Below are positions 22,439-34,784 of a DNA stretch of 64,000 nt, piece after piece. The notes beneath the pieces are model-generated. The model made no database searches. It saw nothing but the letters and a program-made list of their open reading frames with translations, and was not told the DNA's origin. A program made the translations under genes and the position numbers. Location: assembly GCA_015956445.1 (NCBI GenBank), contig WIUZ02000004.1, positions 682,001-746,000 of the forward strand, in the 5' to 3' direction. Source of the DNA: Thelephora terrestris (taxonomy: Eukaryota; Basidiomycota; Agaricomycetes; Thelephorales; Thelephoraceae). Positions within the stretch are counted from its first letter, which is position 1. The number at the start of each line of letters is the position of its first letter.

Positions 22439-22806
22439 GACGGAAAGCGGTTAAAATTGAGCGAACGTGACTCGAGGAGAAATTCAAGTCGGTTACAACC
22501 TCCGCGGAGCTTTCTCACACTTGCTCCTCCCCGCCATCGCGTAACATGTAAGGTACCATACAATTTACTGTCCATTCCATAGTGATACACGCGCGTGTCA
22601 TAGATGTGGCGTCTCATACATAATCATATCATACCTCTGCAAACCCATGGTATCCGTTTTGCGATGGCGCGACCATGTTTTTAGGATAGAAACTGCTATC
22701 ATAAGCAGTAAGCACTCCGGACCTGCTCAATTCACGATACGTCGCATTCCTGGGCAAGTCCTAGAAGTCAAATCAATATTCGGGGAGGTCATCAGATTGG
22801 TGGGCC
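22439..22806. other. Intergenic, 368 bases
   Basis: This is the promoter and 5' leader of the carbamoyl-phosphate synthase gene and the 3' end of the next minus-strand gene. I see no gene or repeat in it. Confidence 0.5.
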
Positions 22807-24030
22807 TCATGAGGGTCTCACCCGAGTGATTATGGGCGGAGAGTGAGGGCCCGGCGATAAGAGCGATTCCTCTACCTGGGGCGGCTCTCTCTCCAACCTC
22901 GTCGTGCTCCGGTTCGCAGGGCGCCTTCGGGTGAAAAAGATCAAAACGAGAGCGATAGATAACGCAATAGCGGCTATCCCCCCGACGACACCTATGAGCG
23001 GAATTGAAAACATGAGGTCGTTTGACGATAACATATCTAGGAAGATCTGCTCACTACCGATGATCACGCCTGTATGATTTGTAGCAGTTGGGGTAGGATC
23101 CTTCGTATCGGACGACATAGCTAATGATGGAGGTGAATCGAGAATTGTCCGATTATCTGTGGAATAACCTGTCAAACAGGGCTCAATCGATAAACTGCTA
23201 TGACGCATACCAACAAGAGCCCGGGCAGCGGTGAGGTTGAAATTATTTTCCTTCTGCCCAGTCGTAAGCAAGTGAACTGAGATCTCAGCCTCTCGTACGC
23301 ACCGTTACATCGAGATAGGCCCACGGAGGTACTTGGGTGTCTGAGGGTATGTCGAGGGGGATCCTATCAAAAATGAGCGTTGGATCCGCATGGCCGTTTG
23401 GATCCTCCTTACTGTGTCACATAAACCACGTCGCAGAACATTTCGTAAAAAGTCCACCTGTTTTAGCGTGAGTCGTGGATCGTGGGCTGCGATTGTGGAT
23501 TTCCTCACGTGTTCCCTGACTTGGGTATCTGGCATTTAGAGCAGGCTTGGTACAATCTGGGGGCGAGGGCTGAGCTTGGTATATCAAGTACGAAGGGAAG
23601 AGAGACCAACGAGTATGTCACCGTGTTGCAACTACAGCCCGTCGCTGTTCCCTTCTGTGGTGTCACGTAATCGGTGCCGGCCCTGAGAGGCTGGAGCTCA
23701 AACGCTGGTAGGGCTCATGAACAGCATCCCGGTATGATTAGTGACCCTCAACTTACAAGTCAAATTCTTACACTTCGCTTGGAGTACCTGGACAACAGCA
23801 CACGGATCTTGTCCAAGCGAGTTGTGCGACTGTTCTCTGGCTCAGTGATGGTCTCGGGCTTTGGAAGATGTACCCACTTACCCACTCCCAGTCTGATTGA
23901 GTGCAACTTGCGGCGATGACCTGGGATGTGAACCAGAGAAGTGCAAAAGCCGATGCCGTCGGAAAACCCTGAAGTTTTCGTAATCAATACCAGACATTCC
24001 CCGCAGAAGAGTGGACGGTTATTCCGTACC
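22807..24030 (-). CDS. Cys-rich single-pass membrane protein, basidiomycete family
   Basis: Pieces of a secretory membrane protein can be read on the minus strand. An exon around 23890-23950 gives a hydrophobic end of a signal peptide (ALLWFTSQVIAASC) and DWEW before a GTAAGT donor. Further exons read NSLGQDPCAVVQ and CSCNTVTYSLVS, and then PLDIPSDTQVPPWAYLDVT, ENNFNLTAARALVG and a transmembrane helix MFSIPLIGVVGGIAAIALSIALVLIFF followed by an Arg-rich cytoplasmic tail ending TRVRPS. The NSL..PC, CxCNTVTYSL and VPPWAYLDVT elements recur in a family I know only as hypothetical Agaricomycete membrane proteins. The first exon with the start codon and several junctions are not settled, so the right-hand end is approximate. 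Function unknown. Confidence 0.55.
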
Positions 24031-24519
24031 ATGACCCAGGACCGCGGTAGACTTCCCTGGGGACAGCGGGGTAAGGGAAAGGAGGCTGTGAGCGGGAATA
24101 TCCGTCATTTGAGAGCTTTATAGGCCCACAACCGACCGCATGATGCTCCCTAGCTCAATCAAATGTTGTGACGTTTCCTTGTTTGTTTGCACCAAGTCGC
24201 TCAATCGCCAGCCGCACGGCGGCCATCACCACCGTGCCCTGTCGATCCTCCGATCACACCGCGCTGGCTGGCGATGCTCACCTCCCCACCGTACACACAT
24301 CCTGATCTCGACAATAAGATTCAGTGTACAAAGGCTGCGATACTCATGGCTGGAGGGATCGAACAAGGCTACGTTCAGGTCTTCCTTATCAAAGTTCAGT
24401 TTGACGTTTCCGATGCGTGGGAAACGTGAATATGCGGGTCAGCCCTCAACTGAATTGATTTGGGCGGCTGACAGTGAACACCTCGCCTCATCCCGAGTTC
24501 CTTAGCGGGTTTCTCGGTT
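24031..24519. other. Intergenic, about 490 bases
   Basis: This is a divergent region between the membrane protein gene (whose first exon may lie here) and the glycerate kinase-like gene. Plus-strand frames at 24140-24505 have no recognisable product. Confidence 0.45.
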
Positions 24520-25549
24520 ATGACTGAGCCCGCCGTCGGTTTCATGTTACGACACATACTGGGGTGCCGCAAACAGAGAGCTGGAGCAACAAGTCCGCTT
24601 GTAGTCGGAGTGCAGGGTCCGCAAGGCATTGGCAAATCTTTCCTCACCGAAATTCTAAGGGACGAATTGATCTCTCCGCCTCTCAATCTTTCCGTGGCGC
24701 TAATCTCTCTTGACGACCTTTATCTTCCCCATTCGGAATTGGCTCGTGTGGCGGACGACCACCCCCACAACCCTCTCCTCCAAGGGAGAGGCCTGCCAGG
24801 GACTCATGACGTTACCCTGGGCACCAAAATCCTGAACTCGCTCCGTCGAATCAACGAGCCCGATGCCGAAGGCACTGTTTCCATTCCCATATTTGACAAA
24901 AGCCTCCACTCGGGAAGAGGCGACAGAATCGAGCGGGCCACTGTCGCCAGCCGACCGCTCGATGTGGCCATCATAGAGGGGTGGTGCACAGGCTTCTATC
25001 CTATCCCTCCTGAAACGATCGAAGAGCGTTATGTTTCGAGCGGAGGTCCCCGTCATTCATTTCCTTATCGCAAAGAAGACGTTTCCGAAATCAACGAACT
25101 ACTCCGGCCGTACGCAGGTTGGTGGTCGACTTTTGATACCCTAATCCAGGTGAACCAGGTCTCCTGCAAAACGAGGCCGCCTTCTCACTCTGTTTCACAG
25201 CTAAGCCCGTCCGATAAATCATCATTTGACCTGGTCTACAAGTGGCGCATTGAGCAGGAACACTTCATGAAGACGCGGAACGGAGGGAGAGGGATGACAG
25301 ATGACCAGGTAGTATCGTAAGTCGACGACCGAAGGCATCGTGCCCTCGGGACACAGCTAATCTCATGCCCACCGCCTCCGCGCCAGCTTCGTCGACCGTT
25401 ACATTCCCGGCTATGTCTTTTTCGGGGACACCATCGAGAACGGGTACACCGACGAGCACGGCCAGGCTATACCCCCTCCCTGGAAGGGAAATGCTCTCAG
25501 AATCGTGATCGGGGCAGAGCGAGAGGTTGTCAGAAGTGTCATATTCTGA
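24520..25549 (+). CDS. Glycerate kinase-like P-loop kinase (Tda10 family)
   Basis: An ATP-dependent kinase related to plant D-glycerate 3-kinase and yeast Tda10. The P-loop is in VVGVQGPQGIGKSFLTEIL, followed by ISLDDLYLPHSEL with the catalytic Asp region. NPLLQGRGLPGTHDVTLG is the most diagnostic block, with VSIPIFDKSLHSGRGDR and VAIIEGWCTGFYPI after it. After one intron come FDLVYKWRIEQEH and RGMTDDQV, then SFVDRYIPGYVFFG and a C-terminus ending REVVRSVIF. The order and spacing match Tda10 throughout. The ATG at 24520 is the most 5' start in this frame that leaves the family N-terminus of normal length; an extra short 5' exon cannot be excluded. The physiological substrate in fungi is not established. 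Confidence 0.9.
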
Positions 25550-25918
25550 TCTATCGCCAGTATGCAGAAGTCCAGAGAACATTCAATGTACCGTACCATC
25601 TTGTAGCCTCGAGTAAAAACCCTGAAGGATCGGCTTCGGGACACCAAAGCCGTCGAAATGCATTTGCAGTGACGGAGGTGTGTCGAAGTCTACTGATCCA
25701 AGGAATTCGATTATCCAGAAGTCGGATGGACATACCTACACCAACCGCCCGTGAGAAGCGCTTGGCTTTGGATCGGGGTGAAGCCGGGAAACGTACTGCC
25801 AATCACGCCATTCTCAAACAACCCAACGCTTGTGGAATTAAAAAGCTATACACTATTCAAGAATGTAACACACAGTGGAACGGTTGATCTAAAACTCGAA
25901 ATTCGTCGCCGGAGGGGG
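25550..25918. other. Intergenic between convergent genes, 369 bases
   Basis: 3' flanks of the glycerate kinase-like gene and the Osh1-type gene. Nothing recognisable beyond short chance frames. Confidence 0.5.
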
Positions 25919-28900
25919 CTATGGTTCATCGCCAATGAAGATCTCGTTCACGCCTTTCCAAGACGCCCTCGTATCGCCATTTGTCTTCGCCTTCCACACC
26001 CGCTCCCTCTCTAACCAGTACTCAAGTTCCTCCCCCACCTTAGAAGGCGCCCAGTACCTCTCCCCCGTGTCGGGTTCGGTCTCGGCCATAAACCACCTCG
26101 GCCGATGCGGCGGAATCTTCTTCTCTTCCCTCGCCTTCCTCGTCGCCCTCTGCTTATCCTCCTGCTTCGCCTTCAACGCGTTCGCGTGCTCGTACCTACC
26201 CAGCTCAAACGCCCGTTGGTCCGGACGCAGCCTGCAATCTGTGGGACAGACGAAAGGTTGAAGTGTGTCTTCTGGGCAATGGTTCAGCGTGATGGCGAAA
26301 GGCGTCAGATTGAACGGAGCCGCGGGCTTCTCAGAGTTCTTCCAGAGTAAAACGTTCTGCGTCGATTGACTTTCCGATACATCCATGTCTGGGTACAGGC
26401 CGTCTTCTCCGGAACCAATCGGACAAGCGATGAGTTGTTTCGTCCACTTTCCGGCGACTTTGAAGACTTGCTTTCCAGCGCTGGAGATAACGAATCCTGA
26501 CACTTCATACGCATCCTTCCCTCGCCAACCGCGGGGCTTGAACGTCATCCGACATTGATCCTTGGTACGGTGGTTCGTGACCTGCATGTTTCGTAGAAAT
26601 CAGTCAACGAAAGACGGACAGGATCGCGTATCGTACAATCATTTCCCCGTAGTGGTCGATCGTTGGGGTCCCCAACATGAATCCAGAGATACTGGTGATG
26701 ACCTTCTTCCAACTGTAATGCTCGATGACTTTGCCAACGTTCCTAGGGTGCTTATCTCTCGGGTAGTCCGGCGCCCACTCTTCACTGAGAATCAAGTCTG
26801 CGTGGGCAATCCCGGTGGGCCTGATTTCGTAAGATTTGCCGACGAACTTGCTCTGTGCATCGACCTTTGCAATTTCACACGTCAGTGGAACCCCAAATAC
26901 CATACCCTGTACGGATGTACCTCTCCATAATACCGCCAAGTGGGTGACTCTGCCCAACACGCTGAGATTGGAGGATGGTGGCTGACTTGCTCGGAGATGT
27001 ACCGGTATTGTTGCTTGAGGTCCACGTATTCGAAGGTTTCACCCTGAGCCTTGTTAGCCTGGAGAAGTGTGCGTTTTCGAAGACTTTGACGTACGAGCAT
27101 GGGGTTAAACGGTTTGGCGATCCGGCCGAAAGTAGAAGAATAATTTGACATTGCAAATGCGGCAACGTACGCGATGCGCATTAAAGGGTCGCGTTCTTCT
27201 GCCGCAGCATCCACTGAGGGGTTCGGTGAATTTCGGGGCGCTTTTTTTTGAATGATGGCTTACAGCATTGTGGGAACTCCATATCCTCCGCCTTTGTGGA
27301 ACATTAGCCCATGTGAAGCTGGTTTTACCAACACACGTACCATTCTCTGCAGCATGCTTGTTGGCTCGTTAAAAAACACAGGAAATGAGATCCTGGTCAA
27401 GTCTGTAATGAGACTCAGTAAGCCAACTCAGGCAACCAAACCGCATATAGTGCACCTTTGCCAATCGCGTTTTTCAAGATTGCCCACAGACTGGTTGGAG
27501 GCCTGTTATCCGCATCAAGATCCAACCTCTGCCTGACATTGGCGTATCCAGAATATTGGTTCTTCTCTAGTTCCAAGAACTTCTCTCCGTGAATGTGCAG
27601 AGCGGGGGATACGATCATAGGTAACGTCCCAGCATCGATGGCGTCGAAAAACTCGTCTATTTCCTCGTCCTCTTCATCGGTGTTGATCTCGTCGACCTCG
27701 GGAGACCCGTGGCGAAATGTTGGGGTGTTCGAACTGCCCGTAAGAGGTAATCGGCGGCCAGCGTTAGGAGGGGTGAAAGCGGTTATCGTGGCCGCGGAGA
27801 CAGGGTCGTTGGCTGCGGACATCTCAGGGGCTGTCAGAGACGCACTGGTAGAAGGGGTTGTCGTGGCGGTGACGGTTTCTGCGGTCAGATCCGCCAGGGA
27901 GACTGGCACCTTAAAATCAAATGTGGTCTCGATGCTTGGGGTCGGTTCGGGGGAAAGTGTAAAGACCTCGCCTGCTGCCAGGTGGGGTGGGGAAGTCGTA
28001 CCCATCCTGGGCGGCGGAGTAGATACCGTTTTGGCTTTGAGAGTGCTGTGCCTCCAATCCCCATGTTCGGAACTGAACATCCGACTCCTCCGTCTGGAGC
28101 CCCTGCTCTTCAGCTCCCTCTCAAGAGCTTCTCCTTCCTCGACGACGGTCTTGAGACTGGCTTCCCAGACATCCTGGCGCTCCTGTTCTGCTTTGAGCCT
28201 AGCAGCCCACCACTTCTCACGTTTCTGAACCATTCCAAGATATTCTTCCAGGGTTGAGTCGATATTTCCAACATTCTCCTTCAGTTGCGATAGAGTTCTG
28301 TTGAGATCAGCCGCGGAGGGCGCTGTATGAAGCAGAGCGTGGAGATAGTCGGAAATTAGCTTGGTCTGAATCTGAACGTAATTTTCTTGGATTTTGAACG
28401 TGTCCTCGAATGGCGGACGGCTGGATTCAGCTATATCATCTGCAGAAGAGTCGTCGGGGGAACCATCCCCATCCTCCTGTTTTTCGAGACTCGCGACTAT
28501 TCTTGGAAGGGGGACTGTAGGAGAGTCTCCAAAGATGCCAGAAACGGAACATGTTTCAGAACCAGGACCACCGTTCCCATTGTCGCTGATGCTCCCCGAG
28601 AGTTCCTTTCCCTTACTGAAGGTGCTCTTGGTGTTCCTGCTGCTTAGGCTGATTGGGCCTGTATGTGTCGAGCCTAGGCTTCTCATTGACGGCGCCCGTA
28701 AACTCGATTCGCTCATCCGTGACGCCAGTTCCCTCTGCTCTTTCTGTTTGTACCAATCGATGTTCTTGCGGATCATAGTCGTCCAGCGCGTCCCTTCGAC
28801 AGGGTGGTCGGCTTTGAGATACCATTTTTGGACAGTCTGGTGACCACGACTAGGGGTGTGGTGAATCTCAAACCTCTGTTCGTTGGAACCCGAAGCAACT

Positions 28901-30179
28901 TTCAGAACGGCTGTTTTCATTGCGATCGACCCACGGGAAGAGATGTTCTCGTCTTCTTGATGGCGGTAGTCTGGGGTCCACAGCTTAGGACGAAGTGGGG
29001 ATCAAAGAAATGGGACTCACATGAGAGAGTTCCGTCCTTGAGCACGAACCACCTTGTGTTGTAGCCCCTCGCAACGTTGGTATACTTTTGCAAGTAGCCT
29101 TTGAGGGTAGGTGGGGATGCCGTCGAAGACGAGGTGGCCAGTAGTGTGGTATCGTGGCTTGTGACTGAAGCAAATCAATCGGGTGAGTTGGGACGCCTTG
29201 AAAAGCAACTTACATTGCCTCAAGAACACTCTAACTTGATCGTCCTTGCCTGTGCCAGAGGCATCGTATACCGGCCGGCCCTTTCGGTCCCTCACGAATA
29301 CATCTGCTCCTGCGCGAATAGCCAGTTCTAGGAGGCTAAGATCCTTGCGCTTCGCGGCTTCGTGTAGGAGCGTAGTGCCAGATTGGTTGTCAATGTAATT
29401 TAGATCTACGTGCTTGATCCTCGGGGAGGAGAGGAAGTCGACAAGTGGTTTGGACGGACTTTGAGAGTTAGGGTTGAGTGATTTGAATGTTGTTTGAGTG
29501 GGAGAGGTAATATAAGACCGGAGCAGTGAACGGTATGAGACGTCAAGGAACGATCGAGAGTCTAAATTGGAGTGAGCGACGATATCCCAACAGGGGTTTG
29601 GTTTCCGATAGTGTTTGGAACAGTTGAGATGGATAAATACCTTGGATGGCCTCCACAACCTCTTTTTCTCTGGCGACATCCTTGCAAGATTTGCCGTTAG
29701 CATCCAGCAGGGAATCATCGATTTCCTCTTGGTCCAACAATATATTGACAACATCAACCCTCCCTTCTGAAGCTGCGAGGTGTAGTGGTGTGGTTCCCGA
29801 CCCTGGGGGGTAGACAGCATTGGGAGAGATAAAGCGATTCGCCAGGAGAACGGCAATGATATCACCTGCAAATAGATAAGCCCGCTTGTAAGCTAGCCCG
29901 AAGTCGACGATCAAATACGGCAAAACTGTACATGAACCACACTTGACAGCTAGATGTAAAGCATGCGCAGCTTGTGCTTGGGTCGTTTGTTCTGCCTCTA
30001 CCTCAGAGGTTGTTGATTTACGGCGTTGGTTGGTAAGCTCGGCAAGGAAAGAGTGGACCCCTGGGAGATCGCCTATTCAAATACGCAGTTGGAGTCACCG
30101 TATGCACCGTCGGAGGGGAGAGAAGAACGGTACCATCGCGCAGGGCTTTTAAGTACCTTGCTTGGCTGAGGATATCCAT
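25919..30179 (-). CDS. Oxysterol-binding protein, Osh1 type (ankyrin + PH + FFAT + ORD)
   Basis: A lipid-transfer protein acting at contacts between the ER and Golgi, vacuole or plasma membrane. From the start MDILSQARYLKALRDG the order is: ankyrin repeats (GTTPLHLAASEGRVDVVNIL; TTLLHEAAKRKDLSLLELAI), a PH domain (LKGYLQKYTNVARGYNTRWFVLKDG), and a Ser-rich linker with a coiled coil. Then comes an FFAT-like VAP-binding motif, EEIDEFFDAID, with acidic residues before it. The sterol/PI4P-binding ORD begins NRPPTSLWAILKNAIGK, continues SFPVFFNEPTSMLQRM and carries the family fingerprint EQVSHHPPIS, ending with DCRLRPDQRAFELG and WKGVNEIFIGDEP. This matches yeast Osh1/Osh2 domain for domain. About ten introns. 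The start at 30179 is the best in-frame ATG, but an upstream exon is possible. Confidence 0.93.
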
Positions 30180-30753
30180 CCTCGTGTCGGTAGCGCAGTT
30201 GAGAGGAAAGTGGATGGTGGAGTACTTCAGCCACCTCGAGTCGCTCAGCCGAACCGATCAGGAAGACGCGGAGGAAACTGCCGAGGGGGAAAACCTGGCG
30301 CTAGAAACGCTGAACATACGTTAATAACGTCCAATTTCTCTTGCGATGAAACCCGAGTCTTGAGGCTTGGGGCTTATAGGGCGAGAACTAAGGAAGCAAG
30401 CAACTACACACCTTGCACGCTTCACTTCTGAGCGATGCCAAGGGGAACTTCCCAAAAATGTGTTCCCTTTGAAGTGTTGTGCGGAAGCGCTGATTTCTCA
30501 AGTTCTCGTGTCGTATCTCGTTGAATGCATTGGTGCTTCCTCCACCCGCCAACGATAGCTCATTCGTTCCAACAGACTCAGCGTTTTCGTGAATCACTGA
30601 TGGTAAAACAGGGAACACCACGGATCAAACTCAAGGCAATAGGCAATCGACAATGAGTTTATTGAGGCATCTGAGAGAATATTGGGGATTGGATGCCATG
30701 AGAGGTCGGGGTAAACCAAAGTAAAGGAATATTGAATGAAAACAAGGGATTTA
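30180..30753. other. Intergenic, 574 bases
   Basis: 5' flank of the Osh1-type gene and 3' flank of the SAP-domain gene. A minus-strand frame at 30388-30621 has no family resemblance and may be leader sequence. Confidence 0.45.
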
Positions 30754-31828
30754 TCATACTCGGGCGCGCTTTGGACTACCTTGCTGAGCTAAGGGTGGTA
30801 CCACTTCATCACCCGTTTCCTCTCTCTGCCTCTTGGGGGGTGATGGGGGAGGCGCGGGGAAAGAATGGCCAGATCTCACGTTCAGGGTCTCGCTGCGTCT
30901 GGAACCAGGCAAGATGCCATTCTCTTTAAATCGAGGGCCTAGGTGTTTCTCCAGTGCGACCCTACATTGCCGAGGTCGGTAAACAAGTAAGGTGATGTTC
31001 GAGTGAGGTCTTACCTCGTCCACACAATGTCCTTCACATCCTTGTCCACTTTCATCATCCTGGGTATGATGGTGGTGTCCAAGATGGTGTTTAGCGCCTT
31101 GACGCGGTAGAGCATCGACGACGTTTCCTCAGGGTTGAGAGACGCCGTGTCGATGATTTCGGTGAGGCTGCGCAACATCTGGTGCACTTGATGGGATGTT
31201 GCCGCCGCAACCTCGGGCGGTGTTTGAGTGTCGTGGACGTTCGAAACCTCGTCAGTCTCACCGTCACCCTGCGTCCCGAAGACAGTGTCGATCAGCGGCG
31301 TTGTAGGGAGTCGCCTGTGCAGTGGCGGTCGAGGAAGGTGAAAAGACGCTGTAGGGGTGACTGGAGGGGGAGCCATGGATCGAGTATTGCGTCCCTTGCG
31401 TGGAATGTCGGGCTCATCAAGGCTAGCCTCGACGTGTACGTTGGAGATCGTCTCTTCAGCCTTGATGGGGAACGGCCCAGATTTGGCCGACGATTTTCGT
31501 CTGCTTCTCCTGGCTGGCTGCTTGGCCTTGGAGGAGGAAGGAATGGGGGACTTCAATATAGATGGTTTGCTGGCCCTTCAAATGGACCTCTGTCAGCGAA
31601 TCCGCGGGGATTATCACTCTAAGGACACACAGGTCTGGGACACCATCTGGGTATTTCTCGAGAAGGAGGCGAATGATCTCAACATTCTTCAAGTTCGCTT
31701 TCAAGTTTTCTCTCTAGTAAAACCTCTGTGTGAGTTCTCATGTAGAATCGTGAGGATGGTTGTTTACGCACCCTCGCCAAATGCTGGAGTTGAGGACGTT
31801 TGAGAGAGCTGAGCTGAGAACGATCCAT
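30754..31828 (-). CDS. SAP-domain nuclear protein
   Basis: The start MDRSQLSSLKRPQLQHLAR joins, over a GTGCGT..TAG intron, to RENLKANLKNVEIIRLLLEKY, together a clean SAP motif (two short helices that bind A/T-rich DNA or RNA). After it come a basic stretch (KAKQPARRSRRKSSAKSG), a Pro-rich middle, and a helical part near RVKALNTILDTTIIPRMM. The C-terminus is Pro- and Arg-rich with a likely nuclear localisation signal (PPKRQREE, and PKRARV at the very end). The SAP motif sits at residues 1-42. I cannot name an orthologue; a chromatin or RNA-processing role is inferred from the domain only. The gene is divergent to NAB2, about 330 bases apart. Confidence 0.7.
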
Positions 31829-32160
31829 GGAAGCGATAGCGAGGATGGTGGTAGTAGCGAAGAAAGAGAGACGATGCACGGTCGCCTTCTATTATACTTG
31901 AGATAGAACCTACCAGTCCGTCCCTTTGTTCCACATGGTCCTGTGGCGACCGTGGCCATGATCGCTGAGAACAAAAATAATGTCTAAGCACCGTGACTGC
32001 CCATCAACGCAAGAAAACGTGATGCGAAAAAACTTCTTAATATGGACGTGGCCCTGTTCTCCGTCGGGTCAATCCAACTCATCACTCCCTCTGTAAGCTC
32101 AACGGCGACGACGACGACCTCACTCTTCCTCCTCGTCTTCCCCATTTATCTCTCTCAGTC
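31829..32160. promoter_or_regulatory. Divergent intergenic region of SAP-domain gene and NAB2
   Basis: Holds both promoters in 332 bases. The NAB2 side has a pyrimidine-rich leader just before its ATG. No inverted repeat or CACGTG box is visible here. Confidence 0.45.
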
Positions 32161-34093
32161 ATGCCATTTGGCTTAACTATTGGTACCGAACGTGCAAATA
32201 CCCTCCAGGTACGTGAGAACGCGCAATTTTCCACCCGACCACTTCGACTCACAACTCCGCCACCCCAGACCGCTATCCAATATGAGCTTGCAAACCGGGG
32301 ATGGGGAACTGAACCAGATATTACCATGGCCGAATACATTACTATCATGCTCATCAATGGAAAGTCTGAGGACCAGATTAACAGCGAGCTAATGGATCGT
32401 GCGTCACAACCTCTCTTTTATTTTTCGCGTTTATTGATAATATCTTCCTCCTGGTTTGTAGTCATTGGACCGGACTATGGTATGCACTTTACACCAAAAT
32501 CTCTACCACTTTTCACTGACGATAGCATTCAGACGCGAGCTTTGGCAAGTGGCTATTTGCCGAGGCAGCAAAAGGTTCTTTAGAAGCGCAGCCTGTCCCC
32601 TCCACTCCCGCTCCCACACAACCAATCAAGGAAGATGTCGTCCCAGATCGTCGTGAACCACCACCCCCGAACACAAATGACGGGCCATCGCAACGTAGGC
32701 AAGTCAGTCAATCGAGACCATATCACCTCGCCATGAACCAGGCATTGCCTTCGGGGACTAAGCGATCCGCTTCTCCTTCCTCTCATGGCCCAAACAAGTC
32801 CCGTCGCACCGATGTTCCCTCTGGTCCTCGCGCCATGCTCCGTGATGGCCGCGACGGTCACGGTGGTGGAAACACAGGTCGAAGTCTTCTTGAGAGAGTC
32901 GGACCCCGTGGCCCCGGATTCCCTCAGGAACAGCAGCAACCTCAAATTCCTGTGCCCCCAGTGTTCCAAAACGGGATGGTCCCAGGCGTCGACATGAATG
33001 CAGCCATGGCCGCTCAGATGACGAACCCATTAATTCTCCAGGAGATGATGATGAATCAGATGGCGATGATGGCCCAGATGGCTGGAGCTATGGGAATGGT
33101 TCCGCCTGGCAATTTTATGCCCGGCCAGCCTGGGTTCCAAGAAATGGGGATGCCGAACGGAATGAACAGTGGCTTCCCTCCGCCTCATCAACAGAGGCAC
33201 CAACAGCAGAATGTCGGGCGAAGAGGGCCCAGTAACCGCGGACAGAAACCCCAGCGCGAAGAGCAAGCCAACTCCCAGCCTCACCCCCCACCCACCTCCG
33301 CTCCTCCGGTTGTCGCCCCTCAGCCAGTTCAGGCCACCCCCATTCCCGCCCCCACTCAACAGAGACCCACTTATGTTCCACCAGAGCGACCGCAGTCACC
33401 CACGCTATGCAAGTACAGCCTGAAGTGCACGAATCCCTCCTGCCGGTATTCCCATCCCTCGCCGGTAGCTACACAAGAGAGTGGAATAGTGTTAAGCAAC
33501 GACCCATGTGAACAAGGGAGGAACTGTAAAGATAAAGACTGCGTGAAGGCTCATGTCAGTCCGGCCGTGCTGAATCCCAAGGGTAAGCGAATAGCCTTGG
33601 AGCTCAATCTAAGACATGTAATAATATTTTTCTGCTAGCTCTGGAACAAAACCGGCCTGCTCCTCCACCAGTGGTTCACCACCAACCCATTCCTTCAACC
33701 CAAGTCCAGTGCCGATTTGGCGCAACCTGCACCAAGGTTGGCTGTTCGTTCCTTCACCCTCGTTCAAATACTCCCTGCCGGTATGGAACTGGGTGCACGC
33801 GAGCAAACTGTCACTTCCAACATCCGGACGGACGGGTGTTGCCTAATTCCTTTCACCGTGGGGTTTCAACCGCCGACCCGACTGTGATGGTCAAACCGCC
33901 ACAGACAGGAACTCTACACGGCCCTGCGTCAAGTCAGAATAAGACGCTGACGCTGACCAAGGAGCAGAAAATGGAGGCTTTGGAAAGGAAGATGAAAGAA
34001 CTTGAAGAACAGAAGCTGGAACTGAAGAAGAAAAAGGAACAAGCGGAGGCGAAGAAGAAGGAGGATGGAAAGCCCGTGGCTATCACCGCCTAA
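32161..34093 (+). CDS. NAB2: Nuclear poly(A)-RNA-binding protein Nab2 (ZC3H14 family)
   Basis: Controls poly(A) tail length and mRNA export. The N-terminal PWI-like fold reads LTIGTERANTLQ, spliced to TAIQYELANRGWG and ITMAEYITIMLINGKSEDQI. It is followed by a Pro/Gln/Met-rich region with a run of Met (MMMNQMAMMAQMAGAMGM), then four tandem zinc fingers of the CX5CX4CX3H type that define the family: CKYSLKCTNPSCRYSH, CEQGRNCKDKDCVKAH, CRFGATCTKVGCSFLH and CRYGTGCTRANCHFQH. A Lys/Glu coiled coil (KMEALERKMKELEEQKLEL) forms the C-terminus. Four small introns, one between fingers 2 and 3. The fifth to seventh fingers of yeast Nab2 are not seen, so the protein is closer to the short form of filamentous fungi. 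Confidence 0.92.
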
Positions 34094-34784
34094 TCAATGC
34101 CCGAACCCCCTTCAGAACGGACACCCTTGCGGATTACCGAATTCTTGTACATCACCCAACCCTGTCTTACCTGGTCCCCCCCTCGTCGCGTCTCAATCAC
34201 CACCCGCATCATCCTCCGCTGTCAGGATCTTTCCCATAATTATTTTGCTTCCTTTTTCTCCCGATTACTGCCTTTTTTTGCTGTCGTTCCATATCTTTTT
34301 TCCAGCTAGATACGCTCGAAAGTTTCACCAAGCATCATACATCGTTGTAGCACCTTGCCCCTCTACCACTGTTATCCCGTTGCGCCCTACTTCGGCATCA
34401 GTGGTTTATGTAGTTCGTGTAGATGGCTGTTTAGCTACTTTGGAGAGAGCCACGAGCAAAGACACGATGACGGGGAGGTACAAGGGGCCAACTCGGAAAG
34501 AAGTTGAGCCCTATCCCCACAAACAAGTCATCCTCAAACCATCTCTTGTGTGATCGACGTGGCCCTCCGAACTTTCAGATGTAGACTCGCATGGTGAAGA
34601 AGGTGCTGCATCTGCCCCAAGTCCGTGGGACTCCTGGTCACACGTTCAACGGGAGCGGCCCCGCATTGTACGCTCTCCTTGAGCGACGCAATTTAATGCA
34701 TTGATGGTATCTGGGATGTTATTACAATGTGTATTAGAGGAGATGTTTCGACTGGGTCCGTTAGAACCTCATCCCTCGTTCCCA
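34094..34784. other. Intergenic between convergent genes, 691 bases
   Basis: The part after NAB2 is T- and C-rich and is probably its 3' untranslated region. A plus-strand frame running to 34553 overlaps the NAB2 end in another frame and has no recognisable product. Confidence 0.5.

Noticed and set aside
25550-25918. Possible extra exon or small gene after the glycerate kinase-like gene
   Set aside because: The kinase ends with a normal C-terminus and the following frames conflict; best read as 3' flank of two convergent genes.
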